A DNA stretch of 64,000 nucleotides from Burkholderia cepacia (GCF_001718835.1 NZ_CP013443.1:2170001-2234000); one strand, 5' to 3'. Counted from the first letter of the stretch, positions 1 through 8,845 are shown. Numbers and translations: made by a program. The notes: generated from the sequence alone by a model not told the origin.

Positions 1-775
1 TGATGTCCGGCGAATCCAGCAGCTTGAGCACCTGGATCAGGTAATGCCCGGTCTCCATCGCCAGCGCGAAGATGTTGCCGTAGGTCGAGCGGTCCAGCGC
101 GTAGCGCAGGTCCAGGCCGATGCGCTGGATCGTGCCGACGCTGCCGAACGGCCGCTGGTCGATCAGCTGGCCGCCGCGAATCACCTCGCCGATCAGCAGG
201 TCGCGGAAGTACTGGCCGATGGCGACCACGAAGCCGACCATCTGCCGATGGAAATTGCGGTTGACGACCGCGCCGGCCGGCGCCTGCGCGTTGCCGTAGT
301 TGAATGCGCGGCGATACGCGATCATCCGGTCGCTCTTCTTGTAGCGGATCGGCTGCCACTTCTCCAGCAGATACAGGCCGCGCGCGCCGGGGCCCCGCTG
401 GATGCGCATCTTGCCGAGCCGGAACAGCCGCAGCAGGGTCTCCACCACTTCGAAGATCTTCATCCGTTCGTGCTGGTAGATGTAGTACAGCTCGGCCGCC
501 GCGTGCAGCTGGCTGGGCACGATGGAATCGTCGAAATCCGGCTGCACGCGCGGATAGGCGATCTTGTCGAAGCCCACTTCGCCCTGGGGGCCGAGGCCCA
601 GCAGGTCGAAGAACCCCGCATCGCCGCCGCCGTTCGGCTTGCCCAGCAGTTCGCCGAAGCGCTGTTCGAACTGGTTGGAGAAGGCTTCCCGCTGATCGGG
701 CGGCAAGCTCGCCAGCTGTTCCTGCAGGAACGTGTCCCACAGGCGCTGGATCGTCTCGTTGGTCTGGAAGTTCAT
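1..775 (-). CDS. Hypothetical protein, C-terminus beyond window (last visible gene of unknown operon)
   Basis: At least 258 residues are open on the minus strand from an ATG at 775, and the frame runs off the left edge without a stop. An AGGAG ribosome site lies six bases before the ATG. The protein starts MNFQTNETIQRLWDTF and is soluble, with mixed helix and many aromatic residues in the second half (RNFHRQMVGF, ALAMETGHYLIQVLKLLD). No known family is recognised. It lies 165 bp downstream of the 646-residue gene on the same strand and is probably the fifth gene of the operon starting at 6473. Function unknown. Confidence 0.75.
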   Translation of the reverse strand, partial: MNFQTNETIQRLWDTFLQEQLASLPPDQREAFSNQFEQRFGELLGKPNGGGDAGFFDLLGLGPQGEVGFDKIAYPRVQPDFDDSIVPSQLHAAAELYYIYQHERMKIFEVVETLLRLFRLGKMRIQRGPGARGLYLLEKWQPIRYKKSDRMIAYRRAFNYGNAQAPAGAVVNRNFHRQMVGFVVAIGQYFRDLLIGEVIRGGQLIDQRPFGSVGTIQRIGLDLRYALDRSTYGNIFALAMETGHYLIQVLKLLDSPDI

Positions 776-940
776 GGCCTACTCCTGTGAGCGAAGTCGA
801 TGCGCGGGACGGGTGACGGGTGGCGCATGCGGACGCCGCGGCTGCGACGACGGCTCGATGTTCCCAACGTTGCGCTGCGCGCTTGTCGGTCGACCGGCGG
901 CACCGGCAACGCCGGCGCCGCCAGCGGCGAGCGCCTGCGA

Positions 941-2881
941 TCACTCCTTCTTGTACAGCTGCAGCACCTCGGAATTGATGCGGGCGATTTCGGCAAACGA
1001 GGTCTCGACATCCTGCGGGATGCGCGGAACAGGCGGATTCAGCCGATCGACGTGCGCGCCCTTGTCCACGAGCCACAGGCCGCCGTGCTGGAAGGCCGCG
1101 AGCACGCCGAGACTGGTGGTATCGACGTGGTCTCCCGAGAGCAATTGCATCAGGTTTGGATGCGGGTTCCCCACGGTTGCCTCCATGCCGCCGAAAACCT
1201 GGCTGATCGGCACGCAGCCGGACGCCATCTGCTCGACGATCGGCCGCCAGTTCTCGTCGGTCTGCACTTGCAACGCCAGTTCATGACGGAGTCGCGCTCG
1301 CGCCCCTGGCGGCACCGAGGTCCCAGTGCTGTCCGACCAGTTGCCGGAACCGAGCTCCCAGTAAGCAGAAAACCGGTTGGCGCCGCCGCCCTGCGGGATC
1401 AGCAACGCCTGCAGGTCGTCAAGTTGCTGGTCGACCCGCAACGTTTGCTCCGCACGCGTGGCGTTATCGTCGAACGAGCCGAGGTAAGTCAGCGCCGTAG
1501 GTGATTTGGCCCAGCTCCCCGGGTTCCTCGCCGCGTAAATCAGCAGGCCGCACGCCGCAGCACGCAACTCCGGATCCCCGAAGTCCTTCTCCCCGATCGC
1601 GTAGAGATCGATTGCGCGATCGATGTCGAACAGGATCTTGTCGAGGACGATCTGCGCCCTGACCACGTCGTCGCTGCACATGCAGCGCGTCAGGCAGTCG
1701 ATCGTGGACGCGAACTGGCCGCGCCGGTTGACCAGCTCGATCAGGCGGTTGTCGGCCCCGGACAACTGGGTCGAGCCGTAGAGACCGTACAGCAGCACCG
1801 TCGGCCGCGAAATGCGCAGCAGGCGGAATCCGCCGGAATGGTTGAAGCCGTCGATGAACAGCTGCAGCGCCTCCTGGAACGCGGCGAGGGCCGGCGACTG
1901 CGGACTCACCGCATGCAGCGTGATCTGCACGAAGCGCTCGAAGCGGTTGAGCGGCGCCCAGGCGGTCGCGCCGACGCGCCGCATGCCGCTCGTCGAGCCG
2001 CCGCCGGCCGCCTGCACGAGGTCGTCCATCGCCCGCGCCAGTTCGACCTCCGACAGCAGCGACCGGAGTTCGAACTGACCGCGATTCTCGAGCATGCTGT
2101 ACAGCTGCCGATAGGCATCGAGGCCGCGCGGCCACGTGCTCTGGTTGAGCGACTGCTGCGCGCCGCCGGACAGGTTGCGCAACGCCACCAGCACCGCGTC
2201 GCGACGCGCCTGCAACTCGGAGAACGGCACCTGCAGCAGATAGCGTCCGCCCGCGAAGCCGTTGTTGGCCAGCGCTTCGCCCATCAGCACCAGCAGCACC
2301 GCGCAGACTTCGTCCAGGCTCTGCGCGAGATTGCGGTAGTCCTCGTTGAGCTCCGGCGTCAGCGCGCCGATCAGCCGCGCGAGGCGCCCGTACTCGCCGA
2401 GCTGGCGGCGCATCGCGAACGCCCGGTCGCGGCTGTACGCGTCGAGTCCCTGCAGCGCCGAGTTGACGCCGTCGTCGACCAGATCGTTGATCGCCTGCTG
2501 CCAGCCTTCCAGCTCGGGGCGCACGTCCTTCGCGAGATTGCTGCTCAACAGCTCGGCAAGATCCTGGTTGAGGTCGCTCCTGGCCTGGTCGAGATCGAGA
2601 CCGGTCGCGGTCGGCGCGGCCGGCGCGCCGACCGGCAGCGACGGCGTATTCAGGAACGGCAGCCCGTCGGCCTCGCCGCTGATCGCCCGCGCGCGCGGGT
2701 CGCCCTGGTAACGGTCCAGCAGCGCCCGGGCGACCTGCGCCGGGTCGGCGGGATCGCCCACTTTCAATTCGCGCCGGATGAGATTGTCGAAAGCGATGCG
2801 CTGCGCGCCCGCCGTCGCCGGCGCGCTCGTCCCGTCGGACTGCGGCCAGCCGGTGTAGGCAAGATTGGCGGGGATGGACAT
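941..2881 (-). CDS. Hypothetical 646-residue protein of unknown operon
   Basis: The ATG at 2881 follows GAGGT at a seven-base spacing. The protein is 646 residues, soluble and largely helical in appearance, with no signal peptide or obvious membrane segment. The first 90 residues are Pro/Ala-rich and look linker-like; the rest is evenly composed. A Cys-containing patch (DCLTRCMCSDD) lies near the middle, around residue 400. I recognise no catalytic motif or family. It sits 59 bp downstream of the HEVAH protein gene and 165 bp upstream of the partial gene, so it belongs to the same transcription unit. Confidence 0.85.
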   Translation of the reverse strand: MSIPANLAYTGWPQSDGTSAPATAGAQRIAFDNLIRRELKVGDPADPAQVARALLDRYQGDPRARAISGEADGLPFLNTPSLPVGAPAAPTATGLDLDQARSDLNQDLAELLSSNLAKDVRPELEGWQQAINDLVDDGVNSALQGLDAYSRDRAFAMRRQLGEYGRLARLIGALTPELNEDYRNLAQSLDEVCAVLLVLMGEALANNGFAGGRYLLQVPFSELQARRDAVLVALRNLSGGAQQSLNQSTWPRGLDAYRQLYSMLENRGQFELRSLLSEVELARAMDDLVQAAGGGSTSGMRRVGATAWAPLNRFERFVQITLHAVSPQSPALAAFQEALQLFIDGFNHSGGFRLLRISRPTVLLYGLYGSTQLSGADNRLIELVNRRGQFASTIDCLTRCMCSDDVVRAQIVLDKILFDIDRAIDLYAIGEKDFGDPELRAAACGLLIYAARNPGSWAKSPTALTYLGSFDDNATRAEQTLRVDQQLDDLQALLIPQGGGANRFSAYWELGSGNWSDSTGTSVPPGARARLRHELALQVQTDENWRPIVEQMASGCVPISQVFGGMEATVGNPHPNLMQLLSGDHVDTTSLGVLAAFQHGGLWLVDKGAHVDRLNPPVPRIPQDVETSFAEIARINSEVLQLYKKE

Positions 2882-2940
2882 GGCGGTACCTCGCTGGAAA
2901 AGGCTTGGCTAGTGTGGATGCTTCGTCGGCTTCCCGGCAT

Positions 2941-4215
2941 TCAGGCGGCCAGCCGCAGCCGCGGCGGCGCGGCCGGCTGCGGCGGCAGATGGGCGGTGAG
3001 CATCGCGATCACGCATTGCGCCAGCCGCTGCGGCGCGATGCCGCCGCCCTCCAGCGCGTAATGCGCGGCGCTGACGAGATGCCGCGGCGCCAGCTCCGGG
3101 TCGCGCCCGGCGGCGAGCCGGCGGGCGCCGTCGCGGATGGCCGCCTCGTCGTCCGGGCGAAACGGAATGATGTCGACGAGCGCGCGCTGCGCCAGGTTGC
3201 GGCGCGTCTGGAACGCGATCTCGTCCACCACCTCGGGAATCAGTCGCGGCGCGCTCGCCATCAGCGGCGCCGGAATGCGATGGCCGGTGTTCGCGCGATA
3301 GAGGCCCTGCCATACGCGCAGCAGCTTGGTCGCGTCGGCGCCGAAGCCGAGGCGGCGCAGCATTTCCGCGAGCAGATAGACGCGCAGATAGGCCGTCGGA
3401 TGCGCGCCGCCCGGCCGATAGGTCATGGTCCGCGGTTGCGGATGCGCGAGGAAGTCGGCCATGCCCCACGCCGCGGCCGGCCCGCCGAGCAGGATCGCCG
3501 CCAGGTCCGCGAAGATCTCCTTGTGCCAGCGGCCATAAATGCCGGCCAGGAACGGACTGTGCGCGCTGCCCATGATGCGCTTCAGCACGGCCTGGCGGTT
3601 TTCCTGCCAGATGCCGAGATCGGCCTGCAGGTTATGCGCGACTTCGTGCAGGAACACCGATTGCCAAGGCTGGTCCCGGTCCCACGGGATGCGAATGAGC
3701 GGGAACGGATTTTGCTCGCCGAGCAGACGCGACAACTGCACGCCGCGCCGCATCGTCGCGGGCGAGTAGCCGTGCTCCATGTAGCAGACCGGTTTCAGCA
3801 GCGGGCCGTCGAAGATGCGCGGCGCCGCCTGGCGGATCGCCTGGTAGCAATCCTCGGCGATCGCGTCATGGGCCGCCAGCGCGGGACCGTAGCTGGTCCC
3901 GCGCTGCGCGAAGACCTCGTAGAACATGCCGAACAGGCGCCGGGCCCGGTCGAGCTCGCGCTCGACCAGCGCGATGTCGATCAGCACCCGCTGCGGCGCG
4001 CGCCGGTCCCAGTCCCGCAGGCCGGCAAAGCGTGCGCGGATCCGCCGCTCGACCCGCGCAAGGCGTGCGTTCGCCGCTTCGAAATGACGGGCCGACGGCG
4101 CGTAGCGCATGTCCTGCGGGCGCAGGCCGACGAACGCGTTGTCGATCCGTGCCAGCCGCGACAGGCGGGCAGACAGCCCGCTGATCTTCGCTTGCAGGAA
4201 GCGGTGCAGGTTCAT
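2941..4215 (-). CDS. Hypothetical protein with HEXXH (HEVAH) zinc-peptidase motif
   Basis: The 424-residue protein starts at an ATG at 4215 behind a GGAG site. Its central part carries SVFLHEVAHNLQADLG, a classical HEXXH zinc-binding helix, at about residue 185. A downstream Glu/Asp third ligand cannot be assigned by eye. The N-terminal 110 residues are Arg-rich and probably helical, and there is no signal peptide, so it should act in the cytoplasm or be exported by a non-Sec route. The gap to the gene upstream is 31 bp. Metallopeptidase activity is inferred from the motif; the substrate could be one of the two paralogous proteins encoded upstream, but nothing in the sequence proves this. Confidence 0.85.
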   Translation of the reverse strand: MNLHRFLQAKISGLSARLSRLARIDNAFVGLRPQDMRYAPSARHFEAANARLARVERRIRARFAGLRDWDRRAPQRVLIDIALVERELDRARRLFGMFYEVFAQRGTSYGPALAAHDAIAEDCYQAIRQAAPRIFDGPLLKPVCYMEHGYSPATMRRGVQLSRLLGEQNPFPLIRIPWDRDQPWQSVFLHEVAHNLQADLGIWQENRQAVLKRIMGSAHSPFLAGIYGRWHKEIFADLAAILLGGPAAAWGMADFLAHPQPRTMTYRPGGAHPTAYLRVYLLAEMLRRLGFGADATKLLRVWQGLYRANTGHRIPAPLMASAPRLIPEVVDEIAFQTRRNLAQRALVDIIPFRPDDEAAIRDGARRLAAGRDPELAPRHLVSAAHYALEGGGIAPQRLAQCVIAMLTAHLPPQPAAPPRLRLAA

Positions 4216-4246
4216 GGCCGGCTCCGTGTGCGTCGATGGCGGGGCG

Positions 4247-5323
4247 TCAACGCGCGCCGGTGATGGTGATCGTCACCGGGCCGCGCAGGCGCAAGTGCCG
4301 CACGCCGCAGTGCGGGCACCCGCCGCCGGCCGCGCCGGGCACGTACCGCCCGCCGGTGGCGGCCACGCGGCGCGCCATGGGCGCGATCGTTCGCGCGATC
4401 GTCCTGGCGCCCTGGCCGCGCGGCGTCGCGCGGCGCGCGGCCGGCACCAGCGGGCGCGCCAGCCGGCGTATCGCCTGCGGCCGGCGTGCGACCTGCTGCG
4501 CGACCCGCCGCACGATCTGCGCGGCCGCGCGCGGCGCGACGCGCTGACGCTGCGCGATGCGCCGCGTCGCGCGCACCGCGCGGGCGACCGCGCGGGCGGC
4601 CGGCGGCCCTTGCCGTCGCGTTGCCGTGCGAACCGCCCGGGCGACGCTGCGAATCGCCGCGCGCCTGACCTGCGGCGCGGCGCGCGCGATGGCCGGCAGC
4701 GCCCGGCGCACCACCATGCCGGCCAGCACCGGCGCTGCCGCGTCGATCCCGTCCTCGTCGAGGCCGTCGATCATCTCGTCGAACACTTCGAACTCGTCGG
4801 CGCCGTCGGCCAGCAGGCGGCCGGCGACGTTGGCGATGCGGCCGATCATCTGCGCCTGCGGAATCGGAATCATGCTGGCGAGCGGTCCGATCACGCGCGC
4901 CGCGCTGCCGATGCCGCGCCCGACGCTGCGCGCGACGCGCGCCAGCCGGCGAAAGAATTCGTCGCCGTCGGCCGCGTCGAGCGCGTCGGCGACGAGTTCG
5001 TCCATCGCGTCGAGCTCGTCGGCGCCATCCCATTCGCCGGCCGCGTCGAACTCGTCGCCTTCGTCCGCTTCGTCCGCGAACTCGAATCCGTCGCCTTCGT
5101 CGTATTCGTCGAAACCGGCGCCGCCGCCCGCGAGACCAGCGACGACATTGCCGATCCCGCCCAATACCCGGCTGAGGAATTCGTCATCGCCCTCGTCGCC
5201 ATAGTCGCCCTCGTCGAAACCGTCTTCGTCGAACTCGTCATAGGCATGCGCCGAAGCGCGGGCCGGACCTTCTGCGGCTTCGTACATCAGGTCGTCCATT
5301 GCATCCGTTTCGAATCGGTCCAT
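4247..5323 (-). CDS. Acidic/Arg-rich two-part protein, paralogue 1
   Basis: The ATG at 5323 follows AAAGGAG. The 358-residue protein has an extremely acidic first 130 residues (runs such as DEFDEDGFDEGDYGDEGDDEF), then a second half dominated by Arg and Ala, and ends in a small tail with CPHCGVRH followed by GPVTITITGAR. A DEF..R(V/L)LGGIG-like motif occurs at about residue 47 and again near residue 120. The product resembles the next gene upstream (5349-6473) in acidic N-terminus, ALDAADxDEF motif, basic segment and final GPVT-I/L-TIT tail, so the two look like an old duplication. No enzymatic family is recognised. The opposite charges could self-associate or bind nucleic acid; this is inference. 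Confidence 0.85.
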   Translation of the reverse strand: MDRFETDAMDDLMYEAAEGPARASAHAYDEFDEDGFDEGDYGDEGDDEFLSRVLGGIGNVVAGLAGGGAGFDEYDEGDGFEFADEADEGDEFDAAGEWDGADELDAMDELVADALDAADGDEFFRRLARVARSVGRGIGSAARVIGPLASMIPIPQAQMIGRIANVAGRLLADGADEFEVFDEMIDGLDEDGIDAAAPVLAGMVVRRALPAIARAAPQVRRAAIRSVARAVRTATRRQGPPAARAVARAVRATRRIAQRQRVAPRAAAQIVRRVAQQVARRPQAIRRLARPLVPAARRATPRGQGARTIARTIAPMARRVAATGGRYVPGAAGGGCPHCGVRHLRLRGPVTITITGAR

Positions 5324-5348
5324 GGTGTGCTCCTTTCAGCGCCAAGCG

Positions 5349-6473
5349 TCAGTGAGAGGTGATCGTCAGCGTGACCGGGCCGTCGATATGGAAACTTCGG
5401 CTCCGGCCGATGCGCTCGCTCCGCAACCCGTGTCCCGTGTCCGCGGGACACACGAGCGGGCGCGGGGCGCCCCGCTGGACCGCGCTGCGGATCAGGCGCG
5501 GATTCTGTGCGAGCTGCCGGGCGGCGCGCGGCAGCTCGCGACGGACGAGCCGCACGGCTTGCTGCGGCGTCGGCAGCTGGCGTTGCGCCGCCGCGCCCGC
5601 GGAGTGCGTCAGGCGCGGCAACGCGCGCATTGCATGCGGCCAGCGCGACCTCGCCAGTTCGCGCGCCGCGGCCGCGACGCCTCGCACCAGCGCGCGGCGC
5701 GCAGCGGCCGACAGTTGTGCGGCGTTTCGAAAGCCCAGCCCGCGCACAGCGGCGCGAGCCGCCAGGCCGATCATCGCGGGTAAGGCTTCGTCGACGCCGT
5801 CGTCGACGTAGAGGTCGGCCAGCGCATCGAAGGCTTCGTCCGCGCCTGCGCTCCGGCTCAACAACTGGCTGATCTGCCCGAACAGGCCCTGAACCCCGCC
5901 CGCCGCCTGGCCGAGCGAGCCGGCCGCACGCCGGGTCTGACGCGCGGCGCGACCGACACGTCGCGCGACTTGCCCGGCATGGCCGAGCATGTCAGCCGCG
6001 GCTGGCGCCCCTGCGACGCGCGCCAGCCTCGCCAGCGCAACGGCCGCCGGCGAAACGGCGTCCGCGACGCTGCCGATCCGGCCCGCGACGTCGTCCGTGC
6101 GCCGGGCGAGCGCGCCGACCTGCCCTGCGACGCCTGCCGCCCTGCCCAGCCCGCGGCCGACCACGCCGGCCGCACGCCCGATGCCGCCCAGCAATCGTCC
6201 GATGAATTCATCGTCGTCCGCCGCGTCTAGTCCGTCGGCCAGCTCTTCTTCGAATGCGCTCCAAAGCGCCATGTCGTCGACGCCATCCACGTCGTCAGCC
6301 AGGTCCTCGCCCGCATCGCTCTCTTGCGCATCAACGGCGAAATCGCCGCTTTCGTCGAACGATTCGTCGCCGAATGACGCGTCGGCGCTCTGCTCGTCGA
6401 AACGCTCGAAGGCATCCGTCTCGTCGGTCGTGTCGGCTTCGTCCGCCACGTCGCCATCGAAGGGCTCATCCAT
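5349..6473 (-). CDS. Acidic/Arg-rich two-part protein, paralogue 2 (first gene of unknown operon)
   Basis: I place the start at the ATG at 6473 (MDEPFDGDVADEADTT), which has a GGAG site; an in-frame ATG at 6548 would add 25 residues without acidic character. The 374-residue product has an acidic N-terminus to about residue 90, a Gly/Ala/Arg amphipathic region (DEFIGRLLGGIGRAAG), a second acidic island (FDALADLYVDDGVDEALP), a long basic Ala/Arg region and the tail GPVTLTITSH. It is a paralogue of the gene 25 bp downstream. It lacks that protein's CPHC motif, although a Cys occurs in its last 50 residues. Function unknown. Confidence 0.82.
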   Translation of the reverse strand: MDEPFDGDVADEADTTDETDAFERFDEQSADASFGDESFDESGDFAVDAQESDAGEDLADDVDGVDDMALWSAFEEELADGLDAADDDEFIGRLLGGIGRAAGVVGRGLGRAAGVAGQVGALARRTDDVAGRIGSVADAVSPAAVALARLARVAGAPAAADMLGHAGQVARRVGRAARQTRRAAGSLGQAAGGVQGLFGQISQLLSRSAGADEAFDALADLYVDDGVDEALPAMIGLAARAAVRGLGFRNAAQLSAAARRALVRGVAAAARELARSRWPHAMRALPRLTHSAGAAAQRQLPTPQQAVRLVRRELPRAARQLAQNPRLIRSAVQRGAPRPLVCPADTGHGLRSERIGRSRSFHIDGPVTLTITSH

Positions 6474-7041
6474 TGCATTGCTCCGCGATCGATTCGGGAC
6501 AGCAGGAAATCCGGCGTGCAGTGCAACCGGCGCATGGTCGACCGACACGTTGACCCCACTCTAGTGGAGCGCCTGCGTACGCGAATCGCCCGTTGCGGTC
6601 GATTCGATCGCATTCGTCTCGTTGCGCTGACTCGCGCGGACAAGCGTATTAAGGCGACGCCGAAGAAGTACGTACGAACGCTCGCCATTCACCGGCTTGA
6701 CCCATTTGGGGTAGCGCGTTTGTGGCGCGATGCCGGCCTTGAATTTCATCTGACCTTGTGCCACAACGGAGAGGTCGCAGCCGCGGCGAACAAGTGCATC
6801 GCAACAGCGAAAACCGTCGCGCGTTCGAGGCTCCATCGACGGAAGGCCGAACGGGTCGCGCGCGACCGACCACGGATCGTTTCCGCTTGCCCGTTGCTCA
6901 GGACCGCGAATTCCGGAGACTGCGCCGCGCCTGTCGCGAGGACGCGCCGACTCGGCAGATCGGGTGACGAATGCAGTGCTTCACGGGTTGCGCAGAGTCA
7001 TGCGGCGGCGGGCCCGGCAAACAACGTGGGGGAGCCATTCC
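6474..7041. promoter_or_regulatory. Divergent intergenic region of unknown operon and LuxR gene
   Basis: No convincing gene is seen in these 568 bp; open frames on both strands lack good starts and coding character. The stretch should hold the promoters of the operon reading left and the regulator reading right. A dyad CCACT-CT-AGTGG at 6556-6567, about 85 bp upstream of the operon start, is the clearest candidate operator. No confident -35/-10 pair could be assigned. Confidence 0.4.
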
Positions 7042-7581
7042 GTGCCGGTATCTCAACCCGATGACGAGCGGTTGCCCGACGCGAGCAGGCTCTGGATCGA
7101 CCGGCCGACAGCCGGGGCGCAACGGCCGTTCGCCGGCCGGGAGATCGGCGAAGTCGAACTCGCGGGACGCAAGTGCCGTGTGCTGCTCGCCGACGGCGCC
7201 GGGCCAGTCGATTGCGATATCGACGAGACGAACGGCACGCGCTCGGCCGGTGCGGAAGGTGAAATCGTCCGCTTCGAATTCGAGGGGCACCGCTACGTGC
7301 TGGTGGCCGAAGCACGCCGCCGCCGGGATGCCGCGCCGCCCGGCGACAATCCGTCAGGCATCGACATCGGCCGGCTGTTGAGCAGCCGTGAAATGCAGGT
7401 GGTTCAGTTGGTCTGCATGGGTTTCCTGACCAAACAGATTGCCGATCGCCTGCATATCAGCGAGTTCACCGTGCGCTCTTATCTGAAAACGATCTACGCG
7501 AAGCTGGGGGTGCGGTCACGCGCCGCATTGGTGTTTCGCTTCATGAAGACGTTCAATGCGGACGCGCCGTTCAGGGAGTGA
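7042..7581 (+). CDS. LuxR-family HTH transcriptional regulator, small
   Basis: The frame is open from 6964, but the best start is the GTG at 7042 because GGGGGAG precedes it at proper spacing; this gives 179 residues. Residues from about 115 form a LuxR/GerE DNA-binding domain (LLSSREMQVVQLVCMGFLTK, then QIADRLHISEFTVRSYLKTI). The N-terminal part is short and shows no receiver Asp motif, PAS or autoinducer domain that I can recognise. The gene is divergent from the unknown five-gene operon and is its likely local regulator, by position only. A terminator follows directly. Confidence 0.8.
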   Translation: MPVSQPDDERLPDASRLWIDRPTAGAQRPFAGREIGEVELAGRKCRVLLADGAGPVDCDIDETNGTRSAGAEGEIVRFEFEGHRYVLVAEARRRRDAAPPGDNPSGIDIGRLLSSREMQVVQLVCMGFLTKQIADRLHISEFTVRSYLKTIYAKLGVRSRAALVFRFMKTFNADAPFRE

Positions 7582-7586
7582 AAATG

Positions 7587-7623
7587 AAAAAAACCGCGAG
7601 GCGTCGGCTGTCGCGGGTTTTTT
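7587..7623 (+). terminator. Rho-independent terminator after LuxR gene
   Basis: An A-run leads into an imperfect stem, AAACCGCGA pairing with TCGCGGGTTT, followed by a T-run. It begins six bases after the LuxR-family stop codon. Confidence 0.75.
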
Positions 7624-7650
7624 GCATGTTCCGGGGCGGGGCGGAACTGT

Positions 7651-7669
7651 ATGTGGTGCGTGAGGCCGG
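7651..7669. repeat. Attachment-site repeat, distal end of island
   Basis: These 19 bases are identical to 14822-14840 and include the CCA end, discriminator base and 3' acceptor strand of tRNA-Leu. Sequence identity stops at both ends of the 19-mer. Confidence 0.8.
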
Positions 7670-7993
7670 GCTCCCCCTCACCCGTCCGGAGGCAATCATG
7701 CGAGGTTATGCGTAGAAGATGCGTAGATTGCAAAAAAATTGCTGCTGTCGACTCCAAGTAACTTTGACATGCCGTGCATGATTCCCGTGACAGGAATCGA
7801 ACCGGCCAATCACTTATGACGCAGCAGTACCTGCGTCTTATCTGATAAGGTCCGGCGCATAAACCTACGCCCAGACCTACGCCACACCTTTCAACGACGG
7901 GCCGTTACCGACCCGAAGGAGACGTTTGAACTTGCCTAAAGCGGTCATTTATTACGAGCTAAAATGCCGTATCGCGTCTGCTTCGAGAGTCAG
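7670..7993. other. Island edge without recognised gene
   Basis: I see no convincing protein gene here. A hairpin-rich patch at about 7775-7860 contains GGAATCGAACC, which resembles the T-arm of a minus-strand tRNA, but no full cloverleaf can be drawn. The stretch is less GC-rich than the core. Confidence 0.4.
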
Positions 7994-8128
7994 ATGAATA
8001 AAGGGCTTGTGCTTCTATTGATACTGAGCGTGTTGCTAATGATACTCGGGCTCAGCCAATTCCACTGGCAAGGCGTGAATTTTTGCAACGGCAAAGGCGG
8101 TGCATTCATCTGCGGTCATAGCCGGTGA
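7994..8128 (+). CDS. Small single-pass membrane protein, hypothetical
   Basis: This frame encodes 44 residues from the ATG at 7994, which follows GAGAG. Residues 4-20 are a hydrophobic helix (GLVLLLILSVLLMILGL). The tail carries two Cys in a Gly-rich setting (NFCNGKGGAFICGHSR). An in-frame ATG at 7964 would add 10 residues. The composition fits a genuine small inner-membrane protein but no family is recognised. Confidence 0.45.
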   Translation: MNKGLVLLLILSVLLMILGLSQFHWQGVNFCNGKGGAFICGHSR

Positions 8129-8375
8129 CTTCACGTCTGCCTTTGTCTCCTGAGGGAGTCGCATGACTGAAAGTGGCCGACCTGTGCCTGACGCGGTCGG
8201 CTCTGATCGACCCGGAGCTGACGATCGAAGAAGCGTGACGTCTTCGGCGGCTTTCAGGGTGTAGCGGTCATCGCAGCGGAATCCGGATTTGCAAGGATCA
8301 GCAAATTCAGTTCGTGTTGACGAGCTTTGGAAAAATAACGTAGCCTCGTCCCCTTCCTTTTCTTTTGCTCTTGCG

Positions 8376-8681
8376 ATGATTACTTGCTACGTACGGTACG
8401 TTGTGGACGCCACGAAACTGGACGAATTCGAAACATACGGAAAGATGTGGATTCCCCTCGTCCAGAAATTCGGTGGTCAACATCACGGCTACTTCTTGCC
8501 AAGCGAGGGTGCGAACAACATCGCCTTGGCACTGTTTTCATTTGCCAGTCTGGCTGCGTACGAAGAATATCGGAGCCGATCCAAATCCGATCCGGACTGC
8601 ATCGCGGCGTTCAAATACGCTGATGAAACTCGATGCGTCATCAGCTATGAGCGCAGCTTCTTCCGTCCAGTGCTCAGCTAA
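8376..8681 (+). CDS. NIPSNAP-family protein
   Basis: The 101-residue product begins MITCYVRYVVDATKLDEFET and has the alpha/beta-barrel dimer character of NIPSNAP proteins: the (Y/V)RY start, KFGGQHHGYFLPSEGANN and LAAYEEYRSR. I chose the ATG at 8376 because the family starts at this beta strand; upstream ATGs add unrelated residues. Such proteins are small and cytoplasmic, with poorly defined roles. It stands alone between island debris and the IS4 element. Confidence 0.75.
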   Translation: MITCYVRYVVDATKLDEFETYGKMWIPLVQKFGGQHHGYFLPSEGANNIALALFSFASLAAYEEYRSRSKSDPDCIAAFKYADETRCVISYERSFFRPVLS

Positions 8682-8845
8682 ACGTCGGCTAACATCAGCA
8701 CATAAGTCGCCCAAGCGACCGAGCTATCGTCACGGTCAATGACCGGAACTGGCCGGCAGCCGCCGGTCGTCATCTCCGGCAGCGGACCGAAACAAACTTC
8801 GCGCTTGCCCGTCAGGGCGACTGGTAAACTCGGACAGCCAAAGCA

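Noticed and set aside
6516..7064. A 182-codon plus-strand frame before the LuxR gene
   Set aside because: Arg-rich, no ribosome site, overlaps the start of the LuxR gene and shows no domain; treated as intergenic.
7775..7860. A possible tRNA on the minus strand with a T-arm-like GGTTCGATTCC and small hairpins
   Set aside because: No matching acceptor strands or standard D-arm could be found, so no tRNA is annotated.
8148..8238. A short frame ending LTRSALIDPELTIEEA, possibly a gene tail
   Set aside because: No start codon with a ribosome site and no recognisable family; too short to call.
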